Source: Haloarcula sp. CBA1127
GTDB taxonomy: Archaea; Halobacteriota; Halobacteria; Halobacteriales; Haloarculaceae
DNA: 64,000 nt
Assembly (NCBI RefSeq): GCF_001485575.1
Contig: NZ_BCNB01000006.1
Coordinates: forward strand, 558,001-622,000
Direction: 5' to 3'
The first letter of the stretch is position 1, and every line of letters begins with the position of its first letter. This document shows, in pieces, positions 1 through 9,044 of the stretch. Under the pieces are notes generated by a model. That model saw only the letters and a list, made by a program, of their open reading frames with translations, was not told where the DNA came from and did no database searches. A program made the translations under genes and the position numbers.

Positions 1-2
1 TG

Positions 3-797
3 CTCGACCGGACCTGTCACTATCTGGAACTGCTGAAAGACGAGTTCGGCGAGGACCACCACACGCACCTCTACACCGGCATCCCTGGCGGCCGCGAGAA
101 TATGCGCCGCCTCTCGGAAGCCGGCCTCGACGAGATCCGCTTCCACCCGCCGCTGGAGCAGTGGGGCGACCTCCACGGCACCGAGTGGGAGGACATCCTC
201 TACATCGCCCGCGAAGAAGGACTGACGCCGGCCTTCGAGATTCCGGGCATCCGCGCCGAGGAGGAGTTCCTCGAATTCCTCGACGAGGGCGCAGCCGACT
301 TCTGTAACATCAACGAGTTCGAGATGTCCGACGGGAACTACCGCCGGATGCAGGAGGAAGGCTTCGAACTGAAAGAGGACCACATGAGCGCCGTCGAGGG
401 GTCCCACGATATTCTGGAGAAGATGGGCGACCACGAGAAGGTGTACTTCTGTACGAGCGTGTTCAAGGACGCCGCCCAGCACCGCTCGCGGCTCAAGCGG
501 ATGGCCCGCAACATCCGCCGTCCGTTCGACGACGTGACCGACGACGGGACGCTCGTCTACGGGAAGGCGTGGACCTCTGAAGCGCGACTCGAAACCCTCG
601 GCGTCCCCGAGGAGTACTACACCGTCAAGTCCGAGCACGTCGAACTCGCCTGGTGGCTGCTGGAGGAGATGGTCGAGGAGGGCGATGTCGAGAAGGGCGA
701 AATCGTCGAGCAGTACCCGACCTACGACGGGACGGTCGTTGAACGGACGCCGCTGTCGAACGGTGCTGACGCCGGACGAGCGACGGCCGACGACTAG
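3..797 (+). CDS. Radical SAM protein of the COG2108 type (5' truncated by window edge)
   Basis: The reading frame is open from the first complete codon at position 3, so the gene begins outside the window; the ATG at 102 is internal. The visible part resembles the haloarchaeal radical SAM family related to pyruvate formate-lyase activases (COG2108): HLYTGIPGG, RFHPPLEQWG, and the conserved FCNINEFEMS stretch near the barrel end. The CxxxCxxC cluster motif would lie upstream and is not seen. Substrate and pathway are unknown. Family assignment is by motif memory; the truncated N-terminus limits certainty. Confidence 0.75.
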   Translation, partial: LDRTCHYLELLKDEFGEDHHTHLYTGIPGGRENMRRLSEAGLDEIRFHPPLEQWGDLHGTEWEDILYIAREEGLTPAFEIPGIRAEEEFLEFLDEGAADFCNINEFEMSDGNYRRMQEEGFELKEDHMSAVEGSHDILEKMGDHEKVYFCTSVFKDAAQHRSRLKRMARNIRRPFDDVTDDGTLVYGKAWTSEARLETLGVPEEYYTVKSEHVELAWWLLEEMVEEGDVEKGEIVEQYPTYDGTVVERTPLSNGADAGRATADD

Positions 798-898
798 CGA
801 CCCAGTTCGGTTTGTCTTCTCGGTTGCCGCAATTCGCGGGCCTGCACTGTCCAGCCGTGGCTTTATTTATCAGCTAAGAGAAATGCCGGTGACCCTCC

Positions 899-1738
899 AT
901 GCGCCTTGCTATCGACAGCGGTAAGCTCCTGTACGCACTCGGTGTCCTGTTCGCCGCAACGGCGCTGCTGTATTTCGTCCGCGATGTTGTGTTCGACCTC
1001 TCGATAACGGTGAAAGCGGCGCTGCTGTTGCTGGGCTTTATTGCGCTGTTCGTTGCGGGTGTGGCCCTCGAGCGGGACGTGCTAGATGTCGTCGCCTTCG
1101 CTCTCAGTGGCGTGACCTACGTCGTGTTCGTCGGCTACGTCGTCGTTCGGTATTCGCCGGGCGAGACGGGGACGTTCCTGTTGCTCGCCGCGTCCGCGGG
1201 GCTGTTCGTCGGGCTCGGCTACGCGCTTCGGGCAGGGATTCCGACGCCGTCGCGGCGAACGGCAGCAGCCGCCCTCGGTGGCCTCCTCATCGTGAGCGCC
1301 GTTCTCGTGGGAGCCGACGCGCTCAGCGGCGGGGTGACCTACGATGTGCAGACAAGCGAGTCGGTCACCGTGTCGGTCCCTGAGACAGAGCGAGGAGGTG
1401 GCGGGTACGCACCCGTCAGCAGGCAGATCGGAACGGTTACCGCTTCGAACCCGTCACCGTTCCTGCGGGCACTCAACCCCCCGACCGTCTCAAGCTGTCT
1501 CGTCGGACCTGCCGAGAACCCCCGGGAGGACGTGTGGGTGGATGTAGATAGAGACTGGGACGAAGATACACTCGCCGGGTCGACCACGAAGTCCTACGCA
1601 GTGACGGGCGAGTTCCGACTGGACACGAACCGCACCGGACAGGTAACGTTCGCCATCGAGCGAGGCAGCGACTGCAGCGTCGTTCGGTCCGAACCGACGA
1701 TAGCGATTCAGGTCGACGAAGGCGACTCGTTAGACTGA
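899..1738 (+). CDS. Membrane protein: five TM helices plus C-terminal exported domain
   Basis: A 279-aa protein with five hydrophobic segments (about residues 8-27, 36-55, 60-82, 91-111, 121-142) followed by a polar domain of about 135 residues rich in Thr, Ser and Val with two cysteines (SSCLVGP, GSDCSVV), probably a beta-rich domain facing outside. I do not recognise the family and assign no function. The ATG at 899 fits the start of the first helix. It is convergent with the next gene and overlaps it by 9 bp at the 3' ends. Confidence 0.7.
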   Translation: MRLAIDSGKLLYALGVLFAATALLYFVRDVVFDLSITVKAALLLLGFIALFVAGVALERDVLDVVAFALSGVTYVVFVGYVVVRYSPGETGTFLLLAASAGLFVGLGYALRAGIPTPSRRTAAAALGGLLIVSAVLVGADALSGGVTYDVQTSESVTVSVPETERGGGGYAPVSRQIGTVTASNPSPFLRALNPPTVSSCLVGPAENPREDVWVDVDRDWDEDTLAGSTTKSYAVTGEFRLDTNRTGQVTFAIERGSDCSVVRSEPTIAIQVDEGDSLD

Positions 1739-2059
1739 TTCCTCTAGTTCTGTGAGACACGACTGACAGTAGCTGGCGTCTTGCATGTTCGGCGTGCCGC
1801 AGGTGTCACAGGTCACGACCGACATCTTTGTTTCAGACAGCAGTGACGCCTCAGCGTCGGTGAGCACGTCGACTGGCCAGTCAGGTCCAGTCGGCGACTG
1901 GTCCTGCATCTCGGCACGCTGGTGGGCCTGCTGGATGAGTTCGTCGTCACGCATCGCTTCGAGGCCGCGCCACAGCCCCAGAAACAGCAACGTCGGCGCG
2001 ACGATGACGAACAGGCCAGCGATGACGCGCAGCGCCAGTTCCACCTGGCCGAGTGGCAT
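1730..2059 (-). CDS. Small membrane-anchored zinc-ribbon protein
   Basis: A 109-aa protein when started at the ATG at 2059 (MPLGQVELAL); a longer frame to 2101 adds only 14 basic residues atypical of haloarchaea. One hydrophobic helix lies at about residues 7-27, followed by a charged helix and a C-terminal zinc ribbon (CDTCG, then CQSC 13 residues later). Zinc ribbons of this kind are common in haloarchaeal membrane proteins, often without a known partner. Function unknown. Its 3' end overlaps the preceding convergent gene. Confidence 0.6.
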   Translation of the reverse strand: MPLGQVELALRVIAGLFVIVAPTLLFLGLWRGLEAMRDDELIQQAHQRAEMQDQSPTGPDWPVDVLTDAEASLLSETKMSVVTCDTCGTPNMQDASYCQSCLTELEESV

Positions 2060-2295
2060 ACGGTCACAATGGGCTGGAACGTCGAGTATCCTTCGCCGCA
2101 TCTGTCGGTTCGTGGGCTGTCAGGCCACGTCGACGCCTTCTTGCCCCGTCTTCGTAACGGCGAGGTCTGCGTGGCCCTCTCGTGGGCGTCGCCGGTCCAA
2201 GGCCCGTATGTTCTCCGTTTGACGGCATCACCACACCAATAAACGCTCTCATCATCGTCGAGACGGATATCGAGAAGCCGTATCTGGACTGACCG

Positions 2296-2670
2296 TCAGT
2301 ACTGGTACAGCGAAACGACAAAGGGGAGCCTGTTGTACATCCATATCGCCAGCGGCAGGCCGACGATTGTTAACGATAGCGCGTACGCGATGCCAGTCCA
2401 GACCCCACTGGCCCACCAGCCGACGAAGACGAACCAGACCGCGCGGCTGGGCAGTGAGTGTTGCGAGCCGCCATCACTCTCCGTGACGAGCCGGTCGCGT
2501 CGCTTGAGCGTCAGCACCAGCGGTACCTTGTTTATCATCTTGATGCCCAGCGGGAGACCGATGAGTGTGACGTTCAGGAACCACGCGACCGAGAGCCAGA
2601 TGCCGGTCACCCACCAGCCGACGAGCAGAAACCACGCCGCCCGAACGAGGAGGGACCGCTGTTCACTCAT
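2296..2670 (-). CDS. YccF-domain (DUF307) inner membrane protein, two repeats
   Basis: A 124-aa protein starting at the ATG at 2670 (MSEQRSLLVR). It carries two tandem copies of the YccF domain: residues about 8-56 (RAAWFLLVGWW ... LIGLPLGIKMINKVP) and about 74-121 (RAVWFVFVGWW ... IVGLPLAIWMYNRLP). Each has a tryptophan-rich helix and a glycine-proline turn before the second helix. Bacterial YccF proteins have the same duplicated layout; their role is not established. Transcribed away from the chemotaxis transducer gene, with about 270 bp between start codons. Confidence 0.8.
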   Translation of the reverse strand: MSEQRSLLVRAAWFLLVGWWVTGIWLSVAWFLNVTLIGLPLGIKMINKVPLVLTLKRRDRLVTESDGGSQHSLPSRAVWFVFVGWWASGVWTGIAYALSLTIVGLPLAIWMYNRLPFVVSLYQY

Positions 2671-2910
2671 AGCGGCACTACCACACCTGCCGGCATAAGT
2701 TTCCGGTTCGAAGGGAGACGACCGCGTCAGCAAGCGGACAGCTGCGGTGGTCCTCTTCTATCGGTATTGAATCTGAAAATGTTCGAGCGTCTTCGAGAAT
2801 TGTGTAATCGAGCAGAGGATTCAGAGAGTGGCATTTCAACCCGTCTATCGCCAAATTTCGGTCGAAATATTCGTATATATCTCTGTCAGTAACCCTATAT
2901 ATCTCGTAGT

Positions 2911-2919
2911 TTTTTATAC
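2911..2919 (+). promoter_or_regulatory. TATA box of the chemotaxis transducer gene
   Basis: The T-rich TTTTTTATACG stretch lies about 28 nt before the ATG at 2943, the spacing of archaeal TATA boxes for leaderless transcripts. The surrounding 100 bp are distinctly AT-richer than the coding flanks. Confidence 0.5.
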
Positions 2920-2942
2920 GATAACTGGAAATCGCCGAACGA

Positions 2943-5297
2943 ATGGTGAGCCAAGATTTCCGTTCCCGAGTCGCCCACCTCGTCCCGGCCGCTGTGCGAG
3001 GGAGCTTCGTCCGGAAGTTCGTGGCCGCGGTGCTGGTGGCGGTCCTGGTTGCCGGAGGAATCGGAGCGGTGTTCTACACCGAGACGACGCAAACGCTTGA
3101 CCAGCGCGTAGAGACACAGGTCGTCTCGACCGCCGAGTTACAGGCTGACGGCCTCGACAACTGGGTAGACGGCTTCCAGCGCCAGACCCGCACGCTCTCG
3201 TCGGTCAAAGAGTTCCAGAACGGGCAGCCGGGCGTCATCAAGGACTACCTCTTGCTCGAATCGGACGACCTCACGTCCGAGTTCGTGGCCGTCCACTACG
3301 TCCAGGCTTCCGACGGCACGGTAGAAGCGAGCACCGCAAGCGGCGTTAGTGGGGAGACGCTGGCATCTCTCGGCGTCCCGTGGGGCGCAGATATGGCGGC
3401 CATCGACGACGAGACCGACACGCCAGGGAGCGTCGTCGTTCCGGAGGAGCCCTACCGGTCACCGGTGACAAACGACAGCGTTCTGGCGTTCGTCAGCTCC
3501 GCGCCACAGAACACAGAACACGTTGTCGTCGTCGAGGCCAACCTCTCCGCCCGCACCGAATCGTTCCGCGGGTCGCTGGCCGACAGCGAGACGACGATTG
3601 TCGGACCAGCGGGCGCGGCCGTCGTCGGCAACAGTGTGCCGGGGGAGACCGCCGCGACGGTCACGGACGATGGAACCAACGGCTTTACCCAGTCATCTGA
3701 GACAGTGTACGGGTACGCGAGCCTCGATAGTATTAGGTGGACAGTCGTGACGCAGGTTCCGGTGTCAAGCGCCTATGCCCTCCGGAACCAGATCGCGACC
3801 AGCCTCCTCCTGACGCTTGTGTCCGCGGTGGTGGTCCTCGGCGGCGTGACCATCGCGATGAGCAGGCGCTCGGCGACAGTCCTCTCAGAGCTCGCCGAGA
3901 CAGCCGACGAGATGCGCGCTGGCGACCTTGACGTGACGCTCGACACGTCCCGTTCTGACGAGATCGGCCGGCTGTTCGACGCCTTCGACGAGATGAGGGA
4001 GTCGCTCCGCGAGCAAATCGCTGACGCGGAGGCAGCCAGGGAAAACGCCGAATCCGCCAAGAGCGAGGCCGAGTCGGCAAAACGAGAGGCCGAAGCGGCT
4101 CGTGAGGCCGCGGAGGAACTCAGCGATAGCCTCCAGAACCGCGCCGAGGACTACGCCGAGGTCATGGCCGCCTGTGCCGACGGCGACCTGACAGCGCGGA
4201 TGTCGTCCGACGCCGACGCCGAGTCGATGGCCCGGATCGCAACAGCCTACAACGACTTGCTCGACGAGTGGGAAGACACCATCCGCGAGGTCCGGTCGTT
4301 CAGCGAGGCCGTCGACACCGCGAGCGAAACGGTCTCGGAGAACGTCGACGCGGTTCAGGACCGCAGCGCCAGTGTGAAATCCTCGGCCGCGGAGATGGCC
4401 GACGGGGCGGCGACACAGTCGGAGAAACTCGAAACCGTCTGGACGGAACTAGAAGACCTCTCGGCGACCGTCGAGGAGGTGTCTACCGCCGCCGACACCG
4501 TCAGGAACCGAGCTGACGAAGCCCTCAGTCGGTCACAGAGTGGGCGAACGGCCGCCGAGCGGGCGGCGACGGCTCTCGACGATATCGAGCGGTCGACCGG
4601 CGAGACCGTCGCACAAGTCGAAGAACTGGACGCGCTGATGGGGGGAATCGAATCCGTCACCGACCTCATCACCAATATCGCTGACCAGACGACGATGCTC
4701 GCGCTGAACGCCAACATCGAGGCCGCCCGCGCCGGAAACGGGGGCGATGGCGACGGCTTTGCCGTCGTCGCCGACGAGGTGAAGACGCTGGCCGACGAGA
4801 CGGTGGCTGCGACTGCTGACATCGAAGCCGCTATCGGCGAGATGCGTCAGCAGGTCGAGCGCACCGTCGACGAAATGCACGCCACCCAGTCGAAAGTCGA
4901 CACTGGAACGGAGACCGTCAGCGACGCCCTCGATGCGTTCGACAACATCGTCGGCGATATCGAGGACGCGACCAGCGGGATGCGAGAGATCGACCGTGCG
5001 ACCGACGAGCAGGCTGAGTCGACACAGGAGGTCGTCTCGATGGTCGAGACAGTCGGCGACATTAGCGACGACACGGCTGTCGAAGCGGCCGCCGTCGCCG
5101 ACGCGGCGACCGAGCAGGTCGGGGTCGTCGACGACGTTGAGTCCTCCGTCGCGCAACTCTCGGACCGCGCCACCGACCTCGGGCAACTGCTGGAAACGTT
5201 CACCCTCGACGAACCCGGCAGTATTGACAGCGGGACCGACGTGTTTGAGACAGCGCCCGAGAACCACATGGGGACAGAGTCAACCGGGGACGACTGA
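2943..5297 (+). CDS. Methyl-accepting chemotaxis protein (halobacterial transducer)
   Basis: A 784-aa membrane transducer. TM1 is at about residues 25-45 and TM2 at about 283-305, with an extracytoplasmic sensor region of roughly 235 residues between them. A HAMP domain follows TM2, then coiled coil, a second HAMP-like segment (about 395-450), and the signalling domain. The conserved hairpin tip is visible (IADQTTMLALNANIEAARAG, about 577-597) followed by FAVVADEVKTLADET, the contact surface for CheA and CheW. The ligand is not predictable from the sensor region. It stands alone, with no che genes beside it. Confidence 0.93.
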   Translation: MVSQDFRSRVAHLVPAAVRGSFVRKFVAAVLVAVLVAGGIGAVFYTETTQTLDQRVETQVVSTAELQADGLDNWVDGFQRQTRTLSSVKEFQNGQPGVIKDYLLLESDDLTSEFVAVHYVQASDGTVEASTASGVSGETLASLGVPWGADMAAIDDETDTPGSVVVPEEPYRSPVTNDSVLAFVSSAPQNTEHVVVVEANLSARTESFRGSLADSETTIVGPAGAAVVGNSVPGETAATVTDDGTNGFTQSSETVYGYASLDSIRWTVVTQVPVSSAYALRNQIATSLLLTLVSAVVVLGGVTIAMSRRSATVLSELAETADEMRAGDLDVTLDTSRSDEIGRLFDAFDEMRESLREQIADAEAARENAESAKSEAESAKREAEAAREAAEELSDSLQNRAEDYAEVMAACADGDLTARMSSDADAESMARIATAYNDLLDEWEDTIREVRSFSEAVDTASETVSENVDAVQDRSASVKSSAAEMADGAATQSEKLETVWTELEDLSATVEEVSTAADTVRNRADEALSRSQSGRTAAERAATALDDIERSTGETVAQVEELDALMGGIESVTDLITNIADQTTMLALNANIEAARAGNGGDGDGFAVVADEVKTLADETVAATADIEAAIGEMRQQVERTVDEMHATQSKVDTGTETVSDALDAFDNIVGDIEDATSGMREIDRATDEQAESTQEVVSMVETVGDISDDTAVEAAAVADAATEQVGVVDDVESSVAQLSDRATDLGQLLETFTLDEPGSIDSGTDVFETAPENHMGTESTGDD

Positions 5298-5335
5298 GCG
5301 ATTAGCGCCCGGCAGACGACGTTTGCGGTCGGTCC

Positions 5336-6427
5336 TCAGTCCTCAAATCCATCCTCGAAGACAAACGTCCCGTTTCGCTGGACGACTTCGCCATCGACTT
5401 CAATGAACGAGTCCTCGCTCATGTCGACAATCATGTCCACGTGGACGGCCGACTCGTTTTGTTCGTTGTCCTCGCCAACTGTCTCGTCGTAGGCTCGCCC
5501 TACTGCCATATGGACGGTATCGCCCATCTTTTCATCGAACAGCATATTGTAGGAGAACTGGTCGATATCCCGGTTCATTCCGATACCCAGTTCGCCGAGT
5601 CGGCTCGCACCGTCATCAGTTGACAGCACCTCTGTCAGAAGCTCCTCGTTCTTGCCGGCGCTGTGCTCGACGACTTCACCGTCCTCGAACCGGAGGAAGA
5701 CATCAGTCACTTCCCGGCCCTGATGGTACAGCGGCTTGTCGAACAACACCTCACCCTCGACGCTATCGGGGACTGGCGCAGTGAACACCTCGCCGCCGGG
5801 AAGGTTCTTCTCGCCGTAGTCATTGAGCGTCTCGTTACCGGTGACAGACATCGTCACGTCCGTTGTCTCCCCGGAAACGATGCGGACCTCGTCGGCGGGG
5901 TCCAGAATCTCGACCATCTGTGCCTGATGCTCGCGGACAGCGTCCCAGTCTTTGAGGACGGCATCCCAGACGAAGTTCTCGTACCCCTCCGTGGAGGTCT
6001 GGGCGAGCTGGGCGTTGGCGGGCGCGGGGTACTGTGTGAGACACCAGGTCTTCGAGAGACGTTCGTTCAGGAGCGGCTGCTGGGACTGCTGATAGGCGGC
6101 CGTCGTTTCGGGGTCGACGTCGCTGGTCTCGGTGACGTTGTCGCTGCCCTTTATTGCGATGTAGGCGTCCATCTCCTCGTACAGCGCCTCAATGTGGCTG
6201 GGCGTCTCGAACTCGTCCCGGTTGCGGAGATAGGCGCGACGGAATCGCTCGCCGAGGCGATCCTGCACGACAAGCGGATTTGCGCCACGGTCGGCGGCGA
6301 ACTCGTGTAGCGCGGTAACGAGATCCGCAGCTTGCGGGTGAGCGTCGATAACGAGGTTGTCGCCTTCGCTCAGGTCGATAGAGTGGTCGACGATGACTTC
6401 CGCGTGTTCGCGGATACGTGGGTCCAT
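5336..6427 (-). CDS. Aminopeptidase, M29 metalloprotease family
   Basis: A 363-aa protein typical of the AmpS/AmpT (thermophilic aminopeptidase, M29) family, which removes N-terminal residues using a two-metal site. The ATG at 6427 (MDPRIREHAEVIV) is chosen over one five codons upstream because it matches the usual family start. Family motifs include MNRDIDQFSYNMLFDEKM, then HMAVGRAY and NESAVHVDMIVDM near the C-terminus, which hold the metal ligands His, Glu and Asp. Cytoplasmic; probably peptide turnover. Convergent with the transducer gene, 38 bp between stops. Confidence 0.9.
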   Translation of the reverse strand: MDPRIREHAEVIVDHSIDLSEGDNLVIDAHPQAADLVTALHEFAADRGANPLVVQDRLGERFRRAYLRNRDEFETPSHIEALYEEMDAYIAIKGSDNVTETSDVDPETTAAYQQSQQPLLNERLSKTWCLTQYPAPANAQLAQTSTEGYENFVWDAVLKDWDAVREHQAQMVEILDPADEVRIVSGETTDVTMSVTGNETLNDYGEKNLPGGEVFTAPVPDSVEGEVLFDKPLYHQGREVTDVFLRFEDGEVVEHSAGKNEELLTEVLSTDDGASRLGELGIGMNRDIDQFSYNMLFDEKMGDTVHMAVGRAYDETVGEDNEQNESAVHVDMIVDMSEDSFIEVDGEVVQRNGTFVFEDGFED

Positions 6428-6470
6428 ACAGATACGCACCACCGACGCCCCCTAATCGTTACCCTCCCGG

Positions 6471-6596
6471 CTACTTCTTCTTGCTCTGCTGGAACCCCTC
6501 TTTGAAGCCCTGGAAAGTCCGGCGGAGCATCAGATACATAAAAAAGAAAAACAGGAGCACAGCAGCGAGGAGTGCGTACGTGAGCAGGTCAGCCAT
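6471..6596 (-). CDS. 41-aa single-pass membrane protein
   Basis: From the ATG at 6596 the frame gives MADLLTYALLAAVLLFFFF, a single transmembrane helix, followed by a basic cytoplasmic tail ending QQSKKK. A longer frame upstream is basic and unconvincing. Small proteins of this layout are frequent in haloarchaea, but I cannot name a family. It lies just upstream of the aminopeptidase gene on the same strand (43 bp) and may be co-transcribed with it. Function unknown. Confidence 0.55.
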   Translation of the reverse strand: MADLLTYALLAAVLLFFFFMYLMLRRTFQGFKEGFQQSKKK

Positions 6597-6755
6597 ACCG
6601 GCGGTTGTCGAGCCGACATCAAAGTCCTTTCGGGAGTCGCGCCTTCGGGCGTCTACCGGACGATATTGGAGGGTAAAATACGGGTTTGACCGATAGCTAC
6701 AACGACCACTGTGCCTTGGCAAAGACTCATAATCCCATAGAACATACAGATAATC

Positions 6756-7439
6756 ATGTCGTTGCTGCCCTCTCGGGACCCGGCGACCCCGGACGCCGAA
6801 CCCCGAGTTATCGGTGTCGACAGTGATGACGCGGACGACGTGCTGTCGGCACTCTCGGCAGAGACAGCGCGTAACTTACTGTCAGAGCTAAACAAGGAGC
6901 CAGCACCGCCGTCAGAGCTAGCCGACCGGGTGGATACGTCGCTACAAAACGCCCAGTACCACCTGAAGAAACTCAAGAACGCCGGTGCGGTCGAGGTCGT
7001 CGACACGGCGTACTCCGAGAAAGGCCGTGAGATGGACGTGTTCGCGCCGGCCAACCAGCCACTCGTCATCTGTGCCGGTGACGAACAGGAGACGTCGGGA
7101 CTGCGGGCAGCGCTGGCGAACATCATCGGCGGTCTCGCGATCATCGGCTTCGCCAGCCTGCTGATCCAGCAGGTGTTCGGGAGCGGGCTTGGATCGCTGT
7201 TCGGTGGCCCAACAGTGTCGACCGGGAGTGCTGACACTGGCGCCCGGGATCCGAGTTTTTACGCCGAGAACGCGACCGTGACCGACGGGGGCTTCGAGGC
7301 CACTGCGGGCGCACTCGATACCGCCGCACAGGGCGGTGCAGAGGCCGCCGCCGCTGCGATTCCGCCGGGACTGGCGTTCTTCGCCGGCGGCGCGTTCGTC
7401 ATTGCCGGCATGGCGGCGCTGTGGTATATGCGCCAGTAG
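6756..7439 (+). CDS. Membrane-anchored winged-helix (ArsR-like) regulator
   Basis: A 227-aa protein. Residues about 25-95 form an ArsR-type winged helix (VLSALSAETARNLLSELN, then TSLQNAQYHLKKLKNAGAVE, the recognition-helix region). A hydrophobic segment at about 119-141, a polar loop of about 60 residues and a C-terminal helix (about 203-224) follow. HTH-plus-membrane architecture is a recurring haloarchaeal type, suggesting that an external or membrane signal reaches DNA directly. Target genes are unknown. Divergent from the 41-aa membrane protein gene, with 159 bp between. Confidence 0.8.
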   Translation: MSLLPSRDPATPDAEPRVIGVDSDDADDVLSALSAETARNLLSELNKEPAPPSELADRVDTSLQNAQYHLKKLKNAGAVEVVDTAYSEKGREMDVFAPANQPLVICAGDEQETSGLRAALANIIGGLAIIGFASLLIQQVFGSGLGSLFGGPTVSTGSADTGARDPSFYAENATVTDGGFEATAGALDTAAQGGAEAAAAAIPPGLAFFAGGAFVIAGMAALWYMRQ

Positions 7440-7496
7440 CGCGGATTCGGTTCACTGTGACGCGAGCTTTTGGCGGAAAGTTACAGTGTAACTGTC

Positions 7497-8006
7497 TTAC
7501 CGTTCGATAATAGTCGTCGAAATCGGCGTCCCGTCCGGGGAGCGAAGACGGACGCGAGCGTCACCAGCCATGACATCCAGTTCCGCGTGGGCCGGCTGGT
7601 ATCGCCGCGGGTCGGCGTAGCTGCCCGGATTGACGAGCGTCCAGCCGCCAAAGTCGGTCAGGACAGGCTTGTGTGAGTGACCGACGACGACGATATCGGC
7701 GTTTTCCTGCCGAGCGAGCATTCCGAGGGCGGTTTCGGTGTGCTCGTGCCCGTGCACAATAACGATGGTCAGCCCCTCCCAGGAGACGGTCGCAACGTCG
7801 GAAAGGCGGCCCCTGACTGCCGGTCTGTCGTTGTTCCCGACAACGCCGGTCAGTTCGTCGCATTCGGCGTCGATGGCATCGAGGACCTGCTCGGTCATGA
7901 AATCGCCCGCATGGAGAACGTGGTCGGCTTCGCGGACGGCGTCAAGCGTCCGACCTGTCAACCGATGGTCGTTCGTTCCGTGCGTGTCTGAGATAGCAGT
8001 GAGCAT
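7497..8006 (-). CDS. YfcE/MJ0936-type phosphodiesterase (calcineurin-like)
   Basis: A 169-aa metallophosphoesterase. All family motifs are present: SDTHG (D-x-H) at the N-terminus, HAGD, GNND, VHGHEH and GHSHKP, together forming the two-metal site. VNPGSYADPR is typical of the YfcE/MJ0936 group, small enzymes that hydrolyse phosphodiesters; the physiological substrate is not known. The ATG at 8006 (MLTAISDTHG) is used because the family begins almost at the first metal motif. Divergent from the CDF transporter gene, 66 bp between starts. Confidence 0.9.
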   Translation of the reverse strand: MLTAISDTHGTNDHRLTGRTLDAVREADHVLHAGDFMTEQVLDAIDAECDELTGVVGNNDRPAVRGRLSDVATVSWEGLTIVIVHGHEHTETALGMLARQENADIVVVGHSHKPVLTDFGGWTLVNPGSYADPRRYQPAHAELDVMAGDARVRLRSPDGTPISTTIIER

Positions 8007-8072
8007 ACTGCCGGTAGTGGAGCCAGGTATAAATCCAGAAGCATTTTGCGTCATGAATGTGACGGAAAAATA

Positions 8073-9044
8073 ATGGCAGGGAGCAAGTCAGTCGTCATCG
8101 CTGCACTGATAGCCAACGGCGCGATTGCGATTCTGAAGTTCTTCGGCTTCCTTCTAACGGGGAGTGCCGCGATGTTGTCAGAAACGTACCACAGCATCTC
8201 TGACACCGGGAATCAGGTGTTCCTGCTTATCGGGATTCGGTTCAGCGAGCGGGAGCGCGACCGTCGCCATCCCTTTGGCTACGGCAAGGCACAGTTCTTC
8301 TACAGCTTTCTCGTCTCTGTGTTCCTGTTCGGCATCGCTGGGTGGGAGAGCGCAAAACACGGCTATAACCAACTGACTGCCGGCGGCCATGGTGGCGGCG
8401 GACACGCCGGCGAGGCGGTCGAGTTCCTGTTTTTCTCCTTCCAGCCCCCAGCGTGGCTGGACCCGCTGTGGGTCAATTACACCGTCCTCATCGGCGCGTT
8501 CGTGTTCGAAACGTACGCGCTGATAAAGGCCCGCGCCGAGATGAAACGCCAGATCGACCGGAACAACTGGTCGGGGTACCGCGAGGCCTTCCGCAAGACC
8601 AGCGACGTGACGACGCTGACCGCGCTGACTGAGGACACCATCGCGCTCGCGGGGATCGTCATCGCACTGGTCGGGCTGGTCCTCGAGCAGATGACCGGCA
8701 ACCCATTTTTCGACCGGATCTCCGCACTACTCATCGGGATCATGCTGATGGGCTTCGCTCTGGCGCTAGCCTGGGAGAACAAGCGCCTCCTGCTGGGGGA
8801 AAGCCTCCCAACAGACGAGGAACAGCGCCTCCGTGACATCGTCATGCAGAACGAACACGTGGACGAAGTCATCGGCTTCCGGACGGTCTACTTCGGGCCG
8901 AACGAGGTCATCGTCTTCGCAGATCTGCAGTTCGACCCAGCGCTGGACACGGAAGCAATCGATGACGAGATAACGACGCTTGAGTCCGCGATGCAAGACA
9001 CCAACGGCGACATCAGGAAAGTCTACATCGAGCCAGAGCTGTAG
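8073..9044 (+). CDS. Cation diffusion facilitator (CDF) transporter
   Basis: A 323-aa membrane protein of the CDF family, which exports divalent metals such as zinc or manganese by proton antiport. The ATG at 8073 (MAGSKSVVIAAL) starts close to the first helix. The metal-site signature SETYHSISDTGNQ, followed by RRHPFGYGKAQFFYSF, resembles the subgroup that includes SLC30A9-like proteins. A cytoplasmic C-terminal domain (about 240-323) follows the last helix. A short Gly-His run (GGHGGGGHAG) in a loop may bind metal. Metal specificity cannot be read from sequence alone. Confidence 0.9.
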   Translation: MAGSKSVVIAALIANGAIAILKFFGFLLTGSAAMLSETYHSISDTGNQVFLLIGIRFSERERDRRHPFGYGKAQFFYSFLVSVFLFGIAGWESAKHGYNQLTAGGHGGGGHAGEAVEFLFFSFQPPAWLDPLWVNYTVLIGAFVFETYALIKARAEMKRQIDRNNWSGYREAFRKTSDVTTLTALTEDTIALAGIVIALVGLVLEQMTGNPFFDRISALLIGIMLMGFALALAWENKRLLLGESLPTDEEQRLRDIVMQNEHVDEVIGFRTVYFGPNEVIVFADLQFDPALDTEAIDDEITTLESAMQDTNGDIRKVYIEPEL